Both the position numbers and the translations under genes were made by a program. From NCBI GenBank assembly GCA_965226215.1, contig CBDDCH010000002.1, positions 3,782,001 to 3,846,000 on the forward strand: a DNA stretch of 64,000 nt, written 5' to 3'. The DNA comes from G963668345 sp965226215. Lineage in GTDB: Bacteria; Acidobacteriota; Terriglobia; Bryobacterales; UBA6623. The first letter of the stretch is position 1. Each line of letters starts with the position of its first letter. Shown piece by piece: positions 38,032 to 46,314 of the stretch. The notes below the pieces were generated by a model, which did not search any database, was not told where the DNA came from, and saw only the letters and a program-made list of their open reading frames with translations.

Positions 38032-38446
38032 CTGCTTTCTCGATACGAACATCTTGGTTTACGCCGCAGCCGGGCGCGACACCGAGGAAGCGAAGCGCAG
38101 ACGTGCTTTGGAATTAATCGAGAACCAGGACTTCTGCCTCTCCGCCCAAGTCCTGCAAGAGTTTTATGTGGCCGTCACCCGAAAGATCGAGCGGCCGTTG
38201 CCGGCGGAACACGCATTGGAGTGGATCGAGCGCCTGGAGGCGTTCCCCTGCCTGGCCATCGACAATGCGCTCGTCAAAGTCGCCGTCGAGATTAGCGAAC
38301 GCCATCGGATTTCCTACTGGGACGGCGCCATCATTGCCGCTGCCGAAGGCTTAGGGGCGCGCACGCTTTACAGCGAGGACTTGAACCACGGGCAACGATA
38401 CGGTTCGGTTCAGGTCCGCGACCCTTTTGGTGTTGTATCGACGTAA
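38021..38446 (+). CDS. PIN-domain toxin (VapC-type ribonuclease)
   Basis: 141-aa PIN domain. The four acidic positions are visible: 'DCFLDTNILVYA' (Asp), 'CLSAQVLQEFYVAV' (Glu), 'YWDGAIIAAAEG' (Asp) and 'LYSEDLNHGQ' (Asp). VapC toxins cut tRNA or rRNA and are held inactive by the antitoxin encoded just upstream, whose gene overlaps it by 11 bases. Of the four PIN toxins in the window it is the closest to COG5573-type proteins. Confidence 0.9.
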   Translation: MSVDCFLDTNILVYAAAGRDTEEAKRRRALELIENQDFCLSAQVLQEFYVAVTRKIERPLPAEHALEWIERLEAFPCLAIDNALVKVAVEISERHRISYWDGAIIAAAEGLGARTLYSEDLNHGQRYGSVQVRDPFGVVST

Positions 38447-38510
38447 GATCGGCCGACGGTCTCCCCGAGGGGCGGGGTGGTTTCACCAAGGAAGCGAAAC
38501 CGTAGAGGAT

Positions 38511-39071
38511 CTAGCCGGCCAGGTCCGCGAAAATCTCATCCACGGGGATGTTCAAGCCCGGCAGCAGCTCGGGATCGGAGACTTGTTGGCCCACCGCGAA
38601 CTCCTGTCGCTCGCCGCTCTTGCGATACGCCATGATGTTTTTTGTCACCGGATAGACCACCCACACAAGAGGCGTTCCCGCAGCGAGGTACTGATGGACC
38701 TTGCGTTCAAGGTCGCCGGCCGAGTCCGACGGTGAGACGACTTCCACGGCTAAGTCAGGGGCGACAGCTAGGGCGCCGCCTCGAATCACCGGCGCGTCGC
38801 GTGCCACCGGCTTGCGAATCAGAAACACGTCCGGGATCCGCATCGTATCAGCGGCCAGAGCGAATCCGGATCCCTGGGCCACGATGAATTCTGACGCGGT
38901 CTTTTCAACGAAGACCCTGAGTAGATAGGCAATCGTTGCCACGATCACCGCATGCGGAAAACTCGGTGCGGACATCTCGATAATTCGGCCCTCATCCAGT
39001 TCTCGGATCAGCCCCTCCTGATCCGGTAGCTCTAAGAACTTTTCAACAGTCATCAGTGTTTGCGTTGCCAT
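38511..39071 (-). CDS. Uma2 family (DUF820) restriction-endonuclease-like protein
   Basis: 186 aa from ATG 39071 (AAGGA upstream). The Uma2/DUF820 fold (PD-(D/E)XK) is shown by 'TVEKFLELPDQEGLIRELDEGRIIEMSAPSFPHAVIVATI', the catalytic 'DTMRIPDVFLI' and 'PDLAVEVVSPSDSAGDLERKVHQYLAAGTPLVWVVYPVT' (ExV core). Many copies occur in cyanobacteria and Acidobacteriota genomes; their function is not established, though a mobile-element or nuclease role is suspected. It is convergent with the VapC gene, 64 bases apart. Confidence 0.87.
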   Translation of the reverse strand: MATQTLMTVEKFLELPDQEGLIRELDEGRIIEMSAPSFPHAVIVATIAYLLRVFVEKTASEFIVAQGSGFALAADTMRIPDVFLIRKPVARDAPVIRGGALAVAPDLAVEVVSPSDSAGDLERKVHQYLAAGTPLVWVVYPVTKNIMAYRKSGERQEFAVGQQVSDPELLPGLNIPVDEIFADLAG

Positions 39072-39109
39072 AGGGTCCTTACCCATCCATCTTATCAGTG
39101 CGTGAATAC

Positions 39110-41716
39110 CTACACGCCCGGTCGAAACGATCGCAGGCGCAAACTATTGGCCACCACGGAAACGCTCGAAAAAGCCATCGCCGCGGAAGCCAGAATCGGC
39201 GACAGGAGCCACCCTGTCCAAGGGTAGAGAACCCCTGCGGCGATAGGGATGCCGATCACGTTGTAGGCGAACGCCCAAAACAGGTTCTGTTTGATCGTAG
39301 CCACGGCTTTGCGGGAGATCTCGATGGCGGCGGCGACTCCCCGCAGCTCGTTGCCCACCAGGACAATGTCGGCGGTTTCGATGGCGACATCCGTTCCCGC
39401 GCCAATCGCGATGCCTAAGTCGGCTTGGGCCAATGCGGGGGCATCGTTGATGCCGTCGCCAACCATGGCCACGAGCCGGCCTTCGGACTGCAGTCTCTCC
39501 ACCTCTTGTGCCTTGCTGTCCGGCAGGATTTCGGCCAGTACGTCATCGATGCCAACTTGAGACGCTACCGCCTCAGCTGTCTGGCGATGGTCGCCGCTCA
39601 TCATCGCCACGTTCAGTCCGATTTGTTTGAGTTTGCGTATGGTCTGGCGCGCCCCTGGTTTGACTGTGTCGGCTACGGCAATCGCTCCTGCTAGCGTGCC
39701 GTCCCGCGCGGCGAGGATCACCGTTTTACCATCCTCCACCACCGGCTGCACAACCCTCTCAGCGGCTGAAGTGTCCACCCCGTGGCGGCGCAAGAACGCC
39801 GCGCTCCCCACTAGCCACCGCTCTCCGTTTAGATGGGCTTCGACCCCCTGCCCGGGAATCGCCTGAAACGCCTCGGGTTTCTCCGCCTTGAGCCCGCGCT
39901 TCTCCAGTTCCCGAACGATCGCCTCGCCCAGCGGGTGCTCGGACTGACGTTCAATCGAGGCGACCGCAACAAGAAGACCAGCTTTCGAAACCGCGTTCAA
40001 TGGGATGACGTCAGTCACCCTGGGCTGACCTGTCGTGATGGTTCCCGTCTTGTCGAAAACGATCGTCCCGATCTTATGGGAAACCTCGAGAGCCGCCCCA
40101 TTTCTGATCAGAATGCCGTTTTCGGCGGCACGTCCGATACCCACCATGACGGCAGTCGGAGCGGCCAAGCCCATGGCACAAGGGCAAGCGATGATCAGCA
40201 CAGCTACCGCGTTCAGCACGGCTAGCCGCAACCGTTCGTCCGGTGGCGACAGCAAGAACCACGCGGCGAACGTAATCACCGCGATCCCAATAACGATTGG
40301 AGTGAAGTAGCCGCTGATCACATCGGCGAGCCGTGCGATGGGTGCCTTCGACTGCTGCGCTTTCCGGACTAGCTCGACAATCTGGGCCAGGATCGTCTCG
40401 CTGCCCACTTTCCGTGCTTCGAAGCGAAAGCTGCCGGCCCCGTTCAGTGTTCCGCCGAAGACTTGATCGCCGGCCGCTTTTTCAGTCGGAATACTCTCAC
40501 CCGTCAGCATCGACTCGTCGATACTCGAGCGGCCTTCGAGCACCGCACCGTCCACCGGGATTTTCTCTCCCGGGCGGACGACGACGACGTCTCCAACTCG
40601 AACCTGCTCGATCGGCAGGTCTGCTTCGACGTTATCTCGAACAACGCGGGCGGTTTTTGCCTGCAAGCCAACCAAGCTGCGAATCGCCGAGGAGGTTCGG
40701 CCCCGCGCGCGGGCTTCGAGCATGCGGCCGAGAAGGATCAGCGTGATGATAGCCGCCGCGGTTTCAAAGTAAACCGGAGCGGGACCACCAGCGGCGCTGG
40801 GCCCCAGAACGAGCCCCGGCGCAATCGTAGCAACCGTCGAGTAGAGAAGGGCCGAGCCGGTACCCACAGCGATCAGGGTATTCATATCGGAAGTTCGGTG
40901 GCGCACCGCTGCCCATGCGGCGCGGTAGAACTGGCTGCCCCCGTAGAAGACCACCGGGAGAGTCAGCAGCAATTGCACCCAGTGGATGCCGGGAAATGTA
41001 ATCGCTCCGTGAGACATCGCCAGCACCAACAAAGGTGCCGTGAACAGGGAGGAGACGACGAATTTTCGTCTCCACCTACGAGACTCGGATTCTTCGTCGC
41101 TTCCGTCCGGAGGGTGGGCGGAAGTCTCCCGGGCTGCGTACCCTGCTTCCTCGACAGCTTGGCGAAGTTGTGCGATGCTCGTCGTGCGTGGATCAAACTC
41201 AACGGCCGCCGAGCCAGTGGCCAGGTTAACCTCAGCAGCAGACACGCCGGAAACCGAGTTCAGCCTCTTTTCGATGGTGTGCACGCAGCCGGCACACGTC
41301 ATTCCGGTGATCGTGAGTTCGGCCTTTTCGGTCCTGGTCGCAGTTTCTGGCGCGGCGGCGATGCCGACAAGGCCCGTAGCCGGTATAGATTGTGGGGGAT
41401 TGGCAACCGGCTTTGGGTAAGTGTCGCTAGAAACCGAGCCCGATAACTCGGCGGCTGACGGAACGCGAACCCCGTTCCCCGAGGCGACCGGGTCGGCCTC
41501 GTAACCGGCGGCCCGCACCGCCTCTTGCAGGTCCCGCACTTCAACCTCGGCCGGATCGACCGTAACGTTTGCTTCGCCACTCGCTAGGTGAACCTCGACC
41601 CCGCTGACGCCCCGCACAGACGCCAGCCCGCCCTTCACGGCTTTCACGCACCCCTCGCAAGTCATTCCCTTGATCCGTAAGGAGACTGTTTCGAGACTTG
41701 GACGTTCCATGGTCAT
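39110..41716 (-). CDS. copA: P1B-type copper-translocating ATPase
   Basis: 868-aa P-type ATPase that exports Cu+. Two N-terminal heavy-metal-associated domains have GMTCEGC (Cys20, Cys23) and GMTCAGC (Cys141, Cys144). Transmembrane metal site 'IIACPCAMGLAAPTAV' (Cys511-Pro-Cys513) is the CPC motif of Cu+/Ag+ pumps; the phosphorylation motif DKTGT has Asp555. 'MLTGESIPTEK' (actuator TGE), 'MVGDGINDAPAL' and 'SEHPLGEAIV' (HP motif) complete the catalytic core. ATG 41716 overlaps the merR stop (ATGA) so the two are coupled; the frame is open upstream through merR. The gene is regulated with merR from the promoter at 42220-42251. Confidence 0.95.
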   Translation of the reverse strand: MTMERPSLETVSLRIKGMTCEGCVKAVKGGLASVRGVSGVEVHLASGEANVTVDPAEVEVRDLQEAVRAAGYEADPVASGNGVRVPSAAELSGSVSSDTYPKPVANPPQSIPATGLVGIAAAPETATRTEKAELTITGMTCAGCVHTIEKRLNSVSGVSAAEVNLATGSAAVEFDPRTTSIAQLRQAVEEAGYAARETSAHPPDGSDEESESRRWRRKFVVSSLFTAPLLVLAMSHGAITFPGIHWVQLLLTLPVVFYGGSQFYRAAWAAVRHRTSDMNTLIAVGTGSALLYSTVATIAPGLVLGPSAAGGPAPVYFETAAAIITLILLGRMLEARARGRTSSAIRSLVGLQAKTARVVRDNVEADLPIEQVRVGDVVVVRPGEKIPVDGAVLEGRSSIDESMLTGESIPTEKAAGDQVFGGTLNGAGSFRFEARKVGSETILAQIVELVRKAQQSKAPIARLADVISGYFTPIVIGIAVITFAAWFLLSPPDERLRLAVLNAVAVLIIACPCAMGLAAPTAVMVGIGRAAENGILIRNGAALEVSHKIGTIVFDKTGTITTGQPRVTDVIPLNAVSKAGLLVAVASIERQSEHPLGEAIVRELEKRGLKAEKPEAFQAIPGQGVEAHLNGERWLVGSAAFLRRHGVDTSAAERVVQPVVEDGKTVILAARDGTLAGAIAVADTVKPGARQTIRKLKQIGLNVAMMSGDHRQTAEAVASQVGIDDVLAEILPDSKAQEVERLQSEGRLVAMVGDGINDAPALAQADLGIAIGAGTDVAIETADIVLVGNELRGVAAAIEISRKAVATIKQNLFWAFAYNVIGIPIAAGVLYPWTGWLLSPILASAAMAFSSVSVVANSLRLRSFRPGV

Positions 41717-42210
41717 TGTCGGCCGGCCCGCGATTGTCTTCGTTTGCCTCTCGCCACCCTGCTTGGCGGATGGAGCGAAACCGGCTTCAGCCCTTCGATG
41801 AGTCCGCAGACGATACCGTCTTTTTCGCCTTCCCGCTCCCACGCCTCCACAGTTCCTCGAAGTTCTTTCCGGTAGCGTTGCAGTTCGGCTATCCTGTGCT
41901 CCAGCTCTGCGAGACGGCCTGCAGCCAAGCGCCGAACGTCCGCACAAGGGCGTTTGCCGGTCCGGGCCTCGGCGATGATGCGTCCTATTTCGTCGAGACT
42001 GAATCCCACCGCTTGCGCTTTCTTAATGAAAGAAAGTCGCTCGAAAATCGACGGATCGTAGAGCCGGTACCCGGCGGGCGTGCGGGCGACTGGTTGGATC
42101 AGACCGCGGTTCTCGTAAAACCGGAGTGACTCTACGCCTATCCCGGATTGGCGGGCGACCTCTCCAATTCTAAGATGCTCGAGTGACCGGCCAGGATTCG
42201 GTTGTGGCAT
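41713..42210 (-). CDS. MerR-family metal-responsive regulator of copA
   Basis: 165-aa MerR protein. The winged helix-turn-helix is 'LRIGEVARQSGIGVESLRFYENRGLIQPVARTPAGYRLYD' followed by 'FIKKAQAVGFSLDEIGRII' and a long dimerisation helix (residues 92-125). Only two Cys are present (Cys89 in KRPCAD, Cys135 in GIVCGL), spaced unlike CueR's Cys pair in the C-terminal loop, so the metal preference is not certain even though the target is a copper pump. The Arg/Lys-rich tail after residue 146 is unusual. ATG 42210 has no ribosome binding site and sits 9 bases from the -10 box. The gene overlaps copA by four bases. Confidence 0.9.
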   Translation of the reverse strand: MPQPNPGRSLEHLRIGEVARQSGIGVESLRFYENRGLIQPVARTPAGYRLYDPSIFERLSFIKKAQAVGFSLDEIGRIIAEARTGKRPCADVRRLAAGRLAELEHRIAELQRYRKELRGTVEAWEREGEKDGIVCGLIEGLKPVSLHPPSRVARGKRRQSRAGRQ

Positions 42211-42219
42211 GATACTCTC

Positions 42220-42251
42220 AGTATAAACCTTATAGTCTACTATAGAGTCAA
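42220..42251 (-). promoter_or_regulatory. MerR-type promoter with 20-bp spacer
   Basis: On the minus strand: TTGACT (-35, 42246-42251), 20-base spacer CTATAGTAGACTATAAGGTT, TATACT (-10, 42220-42225). The over-long spacer with an imperfect dyad (CTATAG...CTATAAG) is the signature of promoters activated by DNA distortion by MerR-family proteins. The regulator therefore controls its own operon with copA. A start at the ATG (42210) would be reached within about 2-3 nt of the expected transcription start. Confidence 0.8.
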
Positions 42252-42421
42252 GAGCTACGGGACGGCCCTGTCTGTGCGGCGCGTGCAGCAATGCGCTGAT
42301 TGCTCCCGTACCGCAGGGCTCGGTGACGTTTTCGAGACCCGCGGCCTTTGTTTAGGAGCGACCATGACGCGAACCGATGCAAACTGCGGTCCTCGACCGG
42401 TGCTCGCTGAACCCGATCAAC

Positions 42422-42451
42422 TAGACTTAGCTAATAAGACTTAGCTAGTAT
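42422..42451 (+). promoter_or_regulatory. Promoter and repeats before the Phd-PIN module
   Basis: TAGACT (42422-42427), 18-base spacer, TAGTAT (42446-42451). The direct repeat AGACTTAGCTA occurs at 42423-42433 and 42437-42447, covering the core promoter and suiting two antitoxin dimers side by side. The GTG start at 42458 is six bases after the -10 box. Confidence 0.5.
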
Positions 42452-42457
42452 AAGATT

Positions 42458-42706
42458 GTGAAAGTAAACATACATGTAGCCAAGACGCAGCTCTCTAAGC
42501 TGATCGAAAGAGCACGCAGCGGAGAGGAGGTTATTATCGCCAAGGCGGGCAAGCCAGTCGTCAAGCTCGTTCCCCTCCAACAGCAATCGAAGAGGGAATT
42601 CGGGAGCGCCGCCGGTCTGATCACTTTCGAGGAAGGCTGGGACGCTCCGATGACCGACGAGGAGATTACACACCTGCTAAGCGATGAACGTTCTCCTCGA
42701 CACTAG
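42458..42706 (+). CDS. Phd/YefM-like antitoxin
   Basis: 82-aa antitoxin of the prevent-host-death family. N-terminus 'MKVNIHVAKTQLSKLIERARSGEEVIIAKAGKPVVKLVPL' is the typical dimeric DNA-binding domain; the C-terminal acidic segment ('FEEGWDAPMTDEEITHLLSDE') binds the toxin. GTG 42458 is the family-like start. It has no ribosome binding site. The stop overlaps the toxin start by 23 bases. The promoter and direct repeats just upstream suggest autorepression. Confidence 0.88.
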   Translation: MKVNIHVAKTQLSKLIERARSGEEVIIAKAGKPVVKLVPLQQQSKREFGSAAGLITFEEGWDAPMTDEEITHLLSDERSPRH

Positions 42707-43073
42707 TGTGTTCCTTTGGGTCATTAGTGGCCACCAAGCGAAACTGTCCCCGGCAGCTTGGCAGGCTGTCAGAGACGAAGACAATCGCTTACTGCTCAGC
42801 GCCGCCAGTCTTTGGGAGATTGCTCTCAAAGTGCGGAGTGGACAACTCAAGTTTCCAGAAACGCGCGAATTCTTTAAGGAACATCTGAGGAGACTTGGCA
42901 TCGACCGTGTTCTCGCCGTCGAGGCTGTTCACGTCTTTCGTGTTTTCGAGCTGCCCGATCATCACCGTGATCCGTTTGACCGCCTGCTCGTAGCGCAATG
43001 CCAGGTTGAGAACGTGCCACTTGTGACGTCCGATTCCACGCTCAACAAGTATGCAATCGAAGTCATTTGGTAG
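42684..43073 (+). CDS. PIN-domain toxin paired with Phd antitoxin
   Basis: 129-aa PIN-domain ribonuclease (COG3744 type, often paired with Phd antitoxins). Active-site segments: 'MNVLLDTSVFLWVISG' (Asp), 'LSAASLWEIALKVRSGQL' (Glu), 'HHRDPFDRLLVAQC' (Asp), 'LVTSDSTLNKY' (Asp). The ATG overlaps the antitoxin gene by 23 bases. Intact and probably functional. Confidence 0.9.
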   Translation: MNVLLDTSVFLWVISGHQAKLSPAAWQAVRDEDNRLLLSAASLWEIALKVRSGQLKFPETREFFKEHLRRLGIDRVLAVEAVHVFRVFELPDHHRDPFDRLLVAQCQVENVPLVTSDSTLNKYAIEVIW

Positions 43074-43217
43074 CGAGCCATTTACTGACCTGATCCTTTG
43101 GCTGCCATGGTAGGTTGCAGGGCTCGGTCCGGCCCCCATGACAAGAAGACCTGGGCGGGTTCCCCCCTCTCGAGGCTCAGATCAGCCGATACGGCTGACA
43201 GCGCGAGCCCGGTTACT

Positions 43218-44690
43218 TCAACGGTTTTCGATAGTGCGCAGGGCTGCTTTGACTTGCGGATCGCGGCGCACTTCGACCTCATCTCCCTTGGCGACTCCCA
43301 GGGCGAAATTGAGAATCTCCTGCTGCAGCCGGCTGCGAATGAAATCAAGCGAGGCCGACCAGTCCGACAGCCCGGGACTTATCTGGCGTTCCGAAAGGAA
43401 AAGCTGGAACTCGTCGAGCAGCTGGGGAGACACTTCAAAGTCATTCGCTATGTCCGGTTCCTTGCTCGAAAATTGCTGGGCGAAATCCAGAAAGTAGCCC
43501 GCCGCCTCGATGACCATCTCCAATCGGCTAAGGCTTCGGGGATAAACGATCGTATCCGGGCTAATTCCCCCCGCGTCCGCTGCCGGCGGCGGGGAACCAG
43601 TCTCCGATCCCGCATCCCCGGGCTGTGATTCGTCGCACGGTGTCAGGATGAAAAGGCGGCAGTCACCCAATGGCCGCTGGATCGATCGGCCGCTGGGTGT
43701 CAGGTACACGGCCGTCGTCAGCGCCAGCCCTGCTCCTTCTGACAGCTCGAAGACACTCTGCACCAGACCCTTTCCGAAGGTCGGCTCGCCTACGATCGTT
43801 GCGCGTTTGTGGTCTTGGAGAGCGCCGGCGACCAGCTCCGCGGCGCTCGCGGTCCGCGAGTCGGTCAGAACCGCGATCGGAAACTGGTAAGGCTCGAAGC
43901 CGGCGGGAACTCTGACTGCTTCGCCCTCGCCCTCCCGAGCGCGGATCCACAGAATCTCTTGTCCGCTCCCGAGAAAGAACGCTGCCGTTTGTAGAGCCGC
44001 TTCCAGTAGGCCGCCAGGGTTGCCTCGCAAATCCAGCACAAGCCCCCGCAAAGCGACCCCGCCTGCGCTCTCGATCGCTTCCTTGAGTTCCCTGGCCGTA
44101 TCGCGCTCGAAATTAGCGAGTTTGATGTACGCAATTCCCGGTTTCAAGATGAGCGTTCGGCTCACGCTGGGGTCCGCCATCTCAGCGGGCACAAGTGTCA
44201 TCGGGAGCAGCCTGGGCAACGTGGTACGTTTCACCATGAGCTGCACCTTGGTCTGCCGTGACTGACCGAGCAGCGCAACGAGCTGCGGGATGCTCAAGTG
44301 TGCCAGGGGGTGACCGTTGACGGCGGCGATTTCGTCTCCGGACGACAGTCCCGACCGGGCCGACGGACTCCCCGGCAGGGTCTGCAAGACGATCACGCGT
44401 CCCGGGCTAAGCGCCACTACGCTCCCAAAACCTTTTTCCGTCGAACGCTGCATTTCCTTCAGCGATTCGAATTGATCGCGGTCCAGAAAGGCGGAGTGTG
44501 GATCGAGCGTGCGCACCATGGCGGGGAGTGCGCCCTGATAGAACGCCTGCTCAGGATCAATTGCGTCGGCGAGGTTCTGTTCGACAACCCGATAGACGTC
44601 CAGGAATCGTCTCACCTCGCGCTGAAGATCATCTTCCGCCGAGGCGCTGATGGGCAGCCAACAAAGGAGGAGGCAGAGAAAAAGTCGCAT
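43218..44690 (-). CDS. S41 family C-terminal processing peptidase
   Basis: 490-aa exported serine protease (S41/CtpA type). Signal peptide MRLFLCLLLCWLPISASA. A PDZ domain follows ('VIVLQTLPGSPSARSGLSSGDEIAAVNGHPLAHLS'), then the S41 core: 'GIAYIKLANFERDTARELKEAIE', 'LRGLVLDLRGNPGGLLEAALQTA', catalytic Ser282 in 'DSRTASAAELVAGAL' and Lys307 in 'GEPTFGKGLVQSVFEL' (25 residues apart, as in Tsp). The C-terminal 150 residues are a helical extension. It processes or degrades periplasmic proteins by recognising their C-termini. A TATAAT is visible upstream on the minus strand (44719-44724), about 28 bases before the start. Confidence 0.92.
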   Translation of the reverse strand: MRLFLCLLLCWLPISASAEDDLQREVRRFLDVYRVVEQNLADAIDPEQAFYQGALPAMVRTLDPHSAFLDRDQFESLKEMQRSTEKGFGSVVALSPGRVIVLQTLPGSPSARSGLSSGDEIAAVNGHPLAHLSIPQLVALLGQSRQTKVQLMVKRTTLPRLLPMTLVPAEMADPSVSRTLILKPGIAYIKLANFERDTARELKEAIESAGGVALRGLVLDLRGNPGGLLEAALQTAAFFLGSGQEILWIRAREGEGEAVRVPAGFEPYQFPIAVLTDSRTASAAELVAGALQDHKRATIVGEPTFGKGLVQSVFELSEGAGLALTTAVYLTPSGRSIQRPLGDCRLFILTPCDESQPGDAGSETGSPPPAADAGGISPDTIVYPRSLSRLEMVIEAAGYFLDFAQQFSSKEPDIANDFEVSPQLLDEFQLFLSERQISPGLSDWSASLDFIRSRLQQEILNFALGVAKGDEVEVRRDPQVKAALRTIENR

Positions 44691-44812
44691 GCGGCCCGCA
44701 GTGGGGTGCTACGAACTGATTATAGCTCCGAGCCCCGGTTGACTCCCCTTCTCGACACCCATTCGTCCCCGGCTGCGCCGCGGCAAGAAAGAGGTACGGC
44801 CACCGATTTTGA

Positions 44813-46226
44813 GAGCCATAACCAGAAGTTGTGGATGAGCCTCTGAGGGGAGGCGGCGTATCCTGACGATTGAGGAAGCAACTCAATCGTTTTCTGGAAA
44901 GGAACAAGGAGGATACGCCATGAGTCAGTGTGAAGCTGCTGAGAGCAGCAGTCAAGTCAACCCCCAAGTCATTGATGGAAAGGAACGCTCGCCCTTGGAT
45001 GAGGTGCTGCGCCAAGGAGCGCGCCAGATGCTCGTCAAGGCCGTGGAAGCCGAAGTGACCGCCTACATCGAAACGCATCAGCACGAAGTCGACCAGGACG
45101 GCCGGCGGCTGGTGGTGCGCAACGGTCACGCCCGCGAGCGCACCATCGTCAGCGGCGTGGGTCAGCTGAAGATCCAGGCGCCGCGGGTCGACGATCGCCG
45201 AGTCGATGAGCAGGGCCGGCGCTTTCGTTTCACTTCCCAGATCCTGCCGCCGTATCTGCGGCGCACGAAGAGTGTGGAGGAGTTGATCCCCTGGTTGTAC
45301 CTGAAAGGGATCTCGACGGGCGATTTCAGCGAAGCGCTGGAGGCCTTGCTGGGGCCCGACGCTCCGGGCCTGTCGGCGACGACGGTGGTGCGTCTCAAAG
45401 ACGTCTGGCGCCGCGAGTACGAGGCTTGGTCAAAGCGTGACCTCAGCGGCCAGCGGTTTGTTTACATTTGGGCCGATGGCATCTACTCGAATGTTCGTCT
45501 GGACGATGAACGGCAGTGTTTGCTGGTTGTGATGGGAGCACTCGAAGACGGTCGCAAGCAACTGCTGGCGGTGCACGACGGCTTTCGCGAAAGCGAACTG
45601 TCGTGGCAGGAGTTGCTGGAGGACTTGAAACGGCAGGGGCTCGAGCTGCCGCCGAAGTTGGCGGTGGGCGACGGAGCGATGGGGTTTTGGGCGGCACTGC
45701 GGAAAGTCTATCCGGCGACCGGTGAGCAACGCTGCTGGCTCCACAAGACGGCCAACGTGCTCAATAAGCTGCCGCAGAGCATGCAGGGCAAAGCCAAGCA
45801 GGCGCTGCGCGACATCTATCTTGCCCAGAGTCGGCAGACGGCGGAGGCCGCTCTGGACCGTTTCAAGAACCTATACGAGAAGAAGTTCCCCAAAGCGGTC
45901 GAGTGCCTGGAAAAAGACCGCCAAGTGCTGCTGGCTTTCTACGACTTTCCGGCCGAGCACTGGGGGCACTTGCGGACGACGAACCCGATCGAGTCCACCT
46001 TTGCGACGGTCCGTTTGCGGCAGCGACGAACGAAGGGTTGTGGCAGCCGCGAAGCGTCGTTAACGATGGTCTTCATGCTGGCCCGCCAAGCCGAGCGCCA
46101 CTGGCGACGCCTGAACGGTTCGGAAGTGATTGTTCATGTCTTAGAGGGAAAGGTTTTCAAGGATGGATTGATGGTTCAGGAAAACGCCGCCTGACCTCGC
46201 CCATCCATAACATTTGACAATATCTC
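44813..46226 (+). mobile_element. IS256-family insertion sequence (1414 bp)
   Basis: The ends are imperfect inverted repeats: GAGCCATAACCAGAAGTTGT at the left and GAGATATTGTCAAATGTTAT read inward from the right, matching at 19 of the first 29 positions with GTGGATG/ATGGATG in register. A 9-bp target duplication CGATTTTGA flanks it (44804-44812 and 46227-46235), the length expected for IS256. It lies between the S41 protease and the metalloprotease genes and interrupts no gene I can recognise. Confidence 0.8.
44920..46194 (+). CDS. IS256-family (Mutator-type) transposase
   Basis: 424-aa transposase. DDE core: 'RFVYIWADGIYSNVRLDDE' (first Asp), 'PKLAVGDGAMGFWAALRKVYP' (second Asp), and 'LRTTNPIESTFATVRLRQRRTKG' (Glu). 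'CWLHKTANVLNKLPQSMQ' (the C2H-type CWxHK motif) and the N-terminal 'RNGHARERTIVSGVGQLKIQAPRV' are also diagnostic. ATG 44920 follows GGAACAAGGAGG. Frame intact. Confidence 0.95.
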   Translation: MSQCEAAESSSQVNPQVIDGKERSPLDEVLRQGARQMLVKAVEAEVTAYIETHQHEVDQDGRRLVVRNGHARERTIVSGVGQLKIQAPRVDDRRVDEQGRRFRFTSQILPPYLRRTKSVEELIPWLYLKGISTGDFSEALEALLGPDAPGLSATTVVRLKDVWRREYEAWSKRDLSGQRFVYIWADGIYSNVRLDDERQCLLVVMGALEDGRKQLLAVHDGFRESELSWQELLEDLKRQGLELPPKLAVGDGAMGFWAALRKVYPATGEQRCWLHKTANVLNKLPQSMQGKAKQALRDIYLAQSRQTAEAALDRFKNLYEKKFPKAVECLEKDRQVLLAFYDFPAEHWGHLRTTNPIESTFATVRLRQRRTKGCGSREASLTMVFMLARQAERHWRRLNGSEVIVHVLEGKVFKDGLMVQENAA

Positions 46227-46314
46227 CGATTTTGACAAGGGGCCGCCACAATCTAAATCGCTGATGGCCGGCGGCGTAGCCTGGTGGCCGTGGCTTTCGA
46301 CCCGCGGGTTTGCG

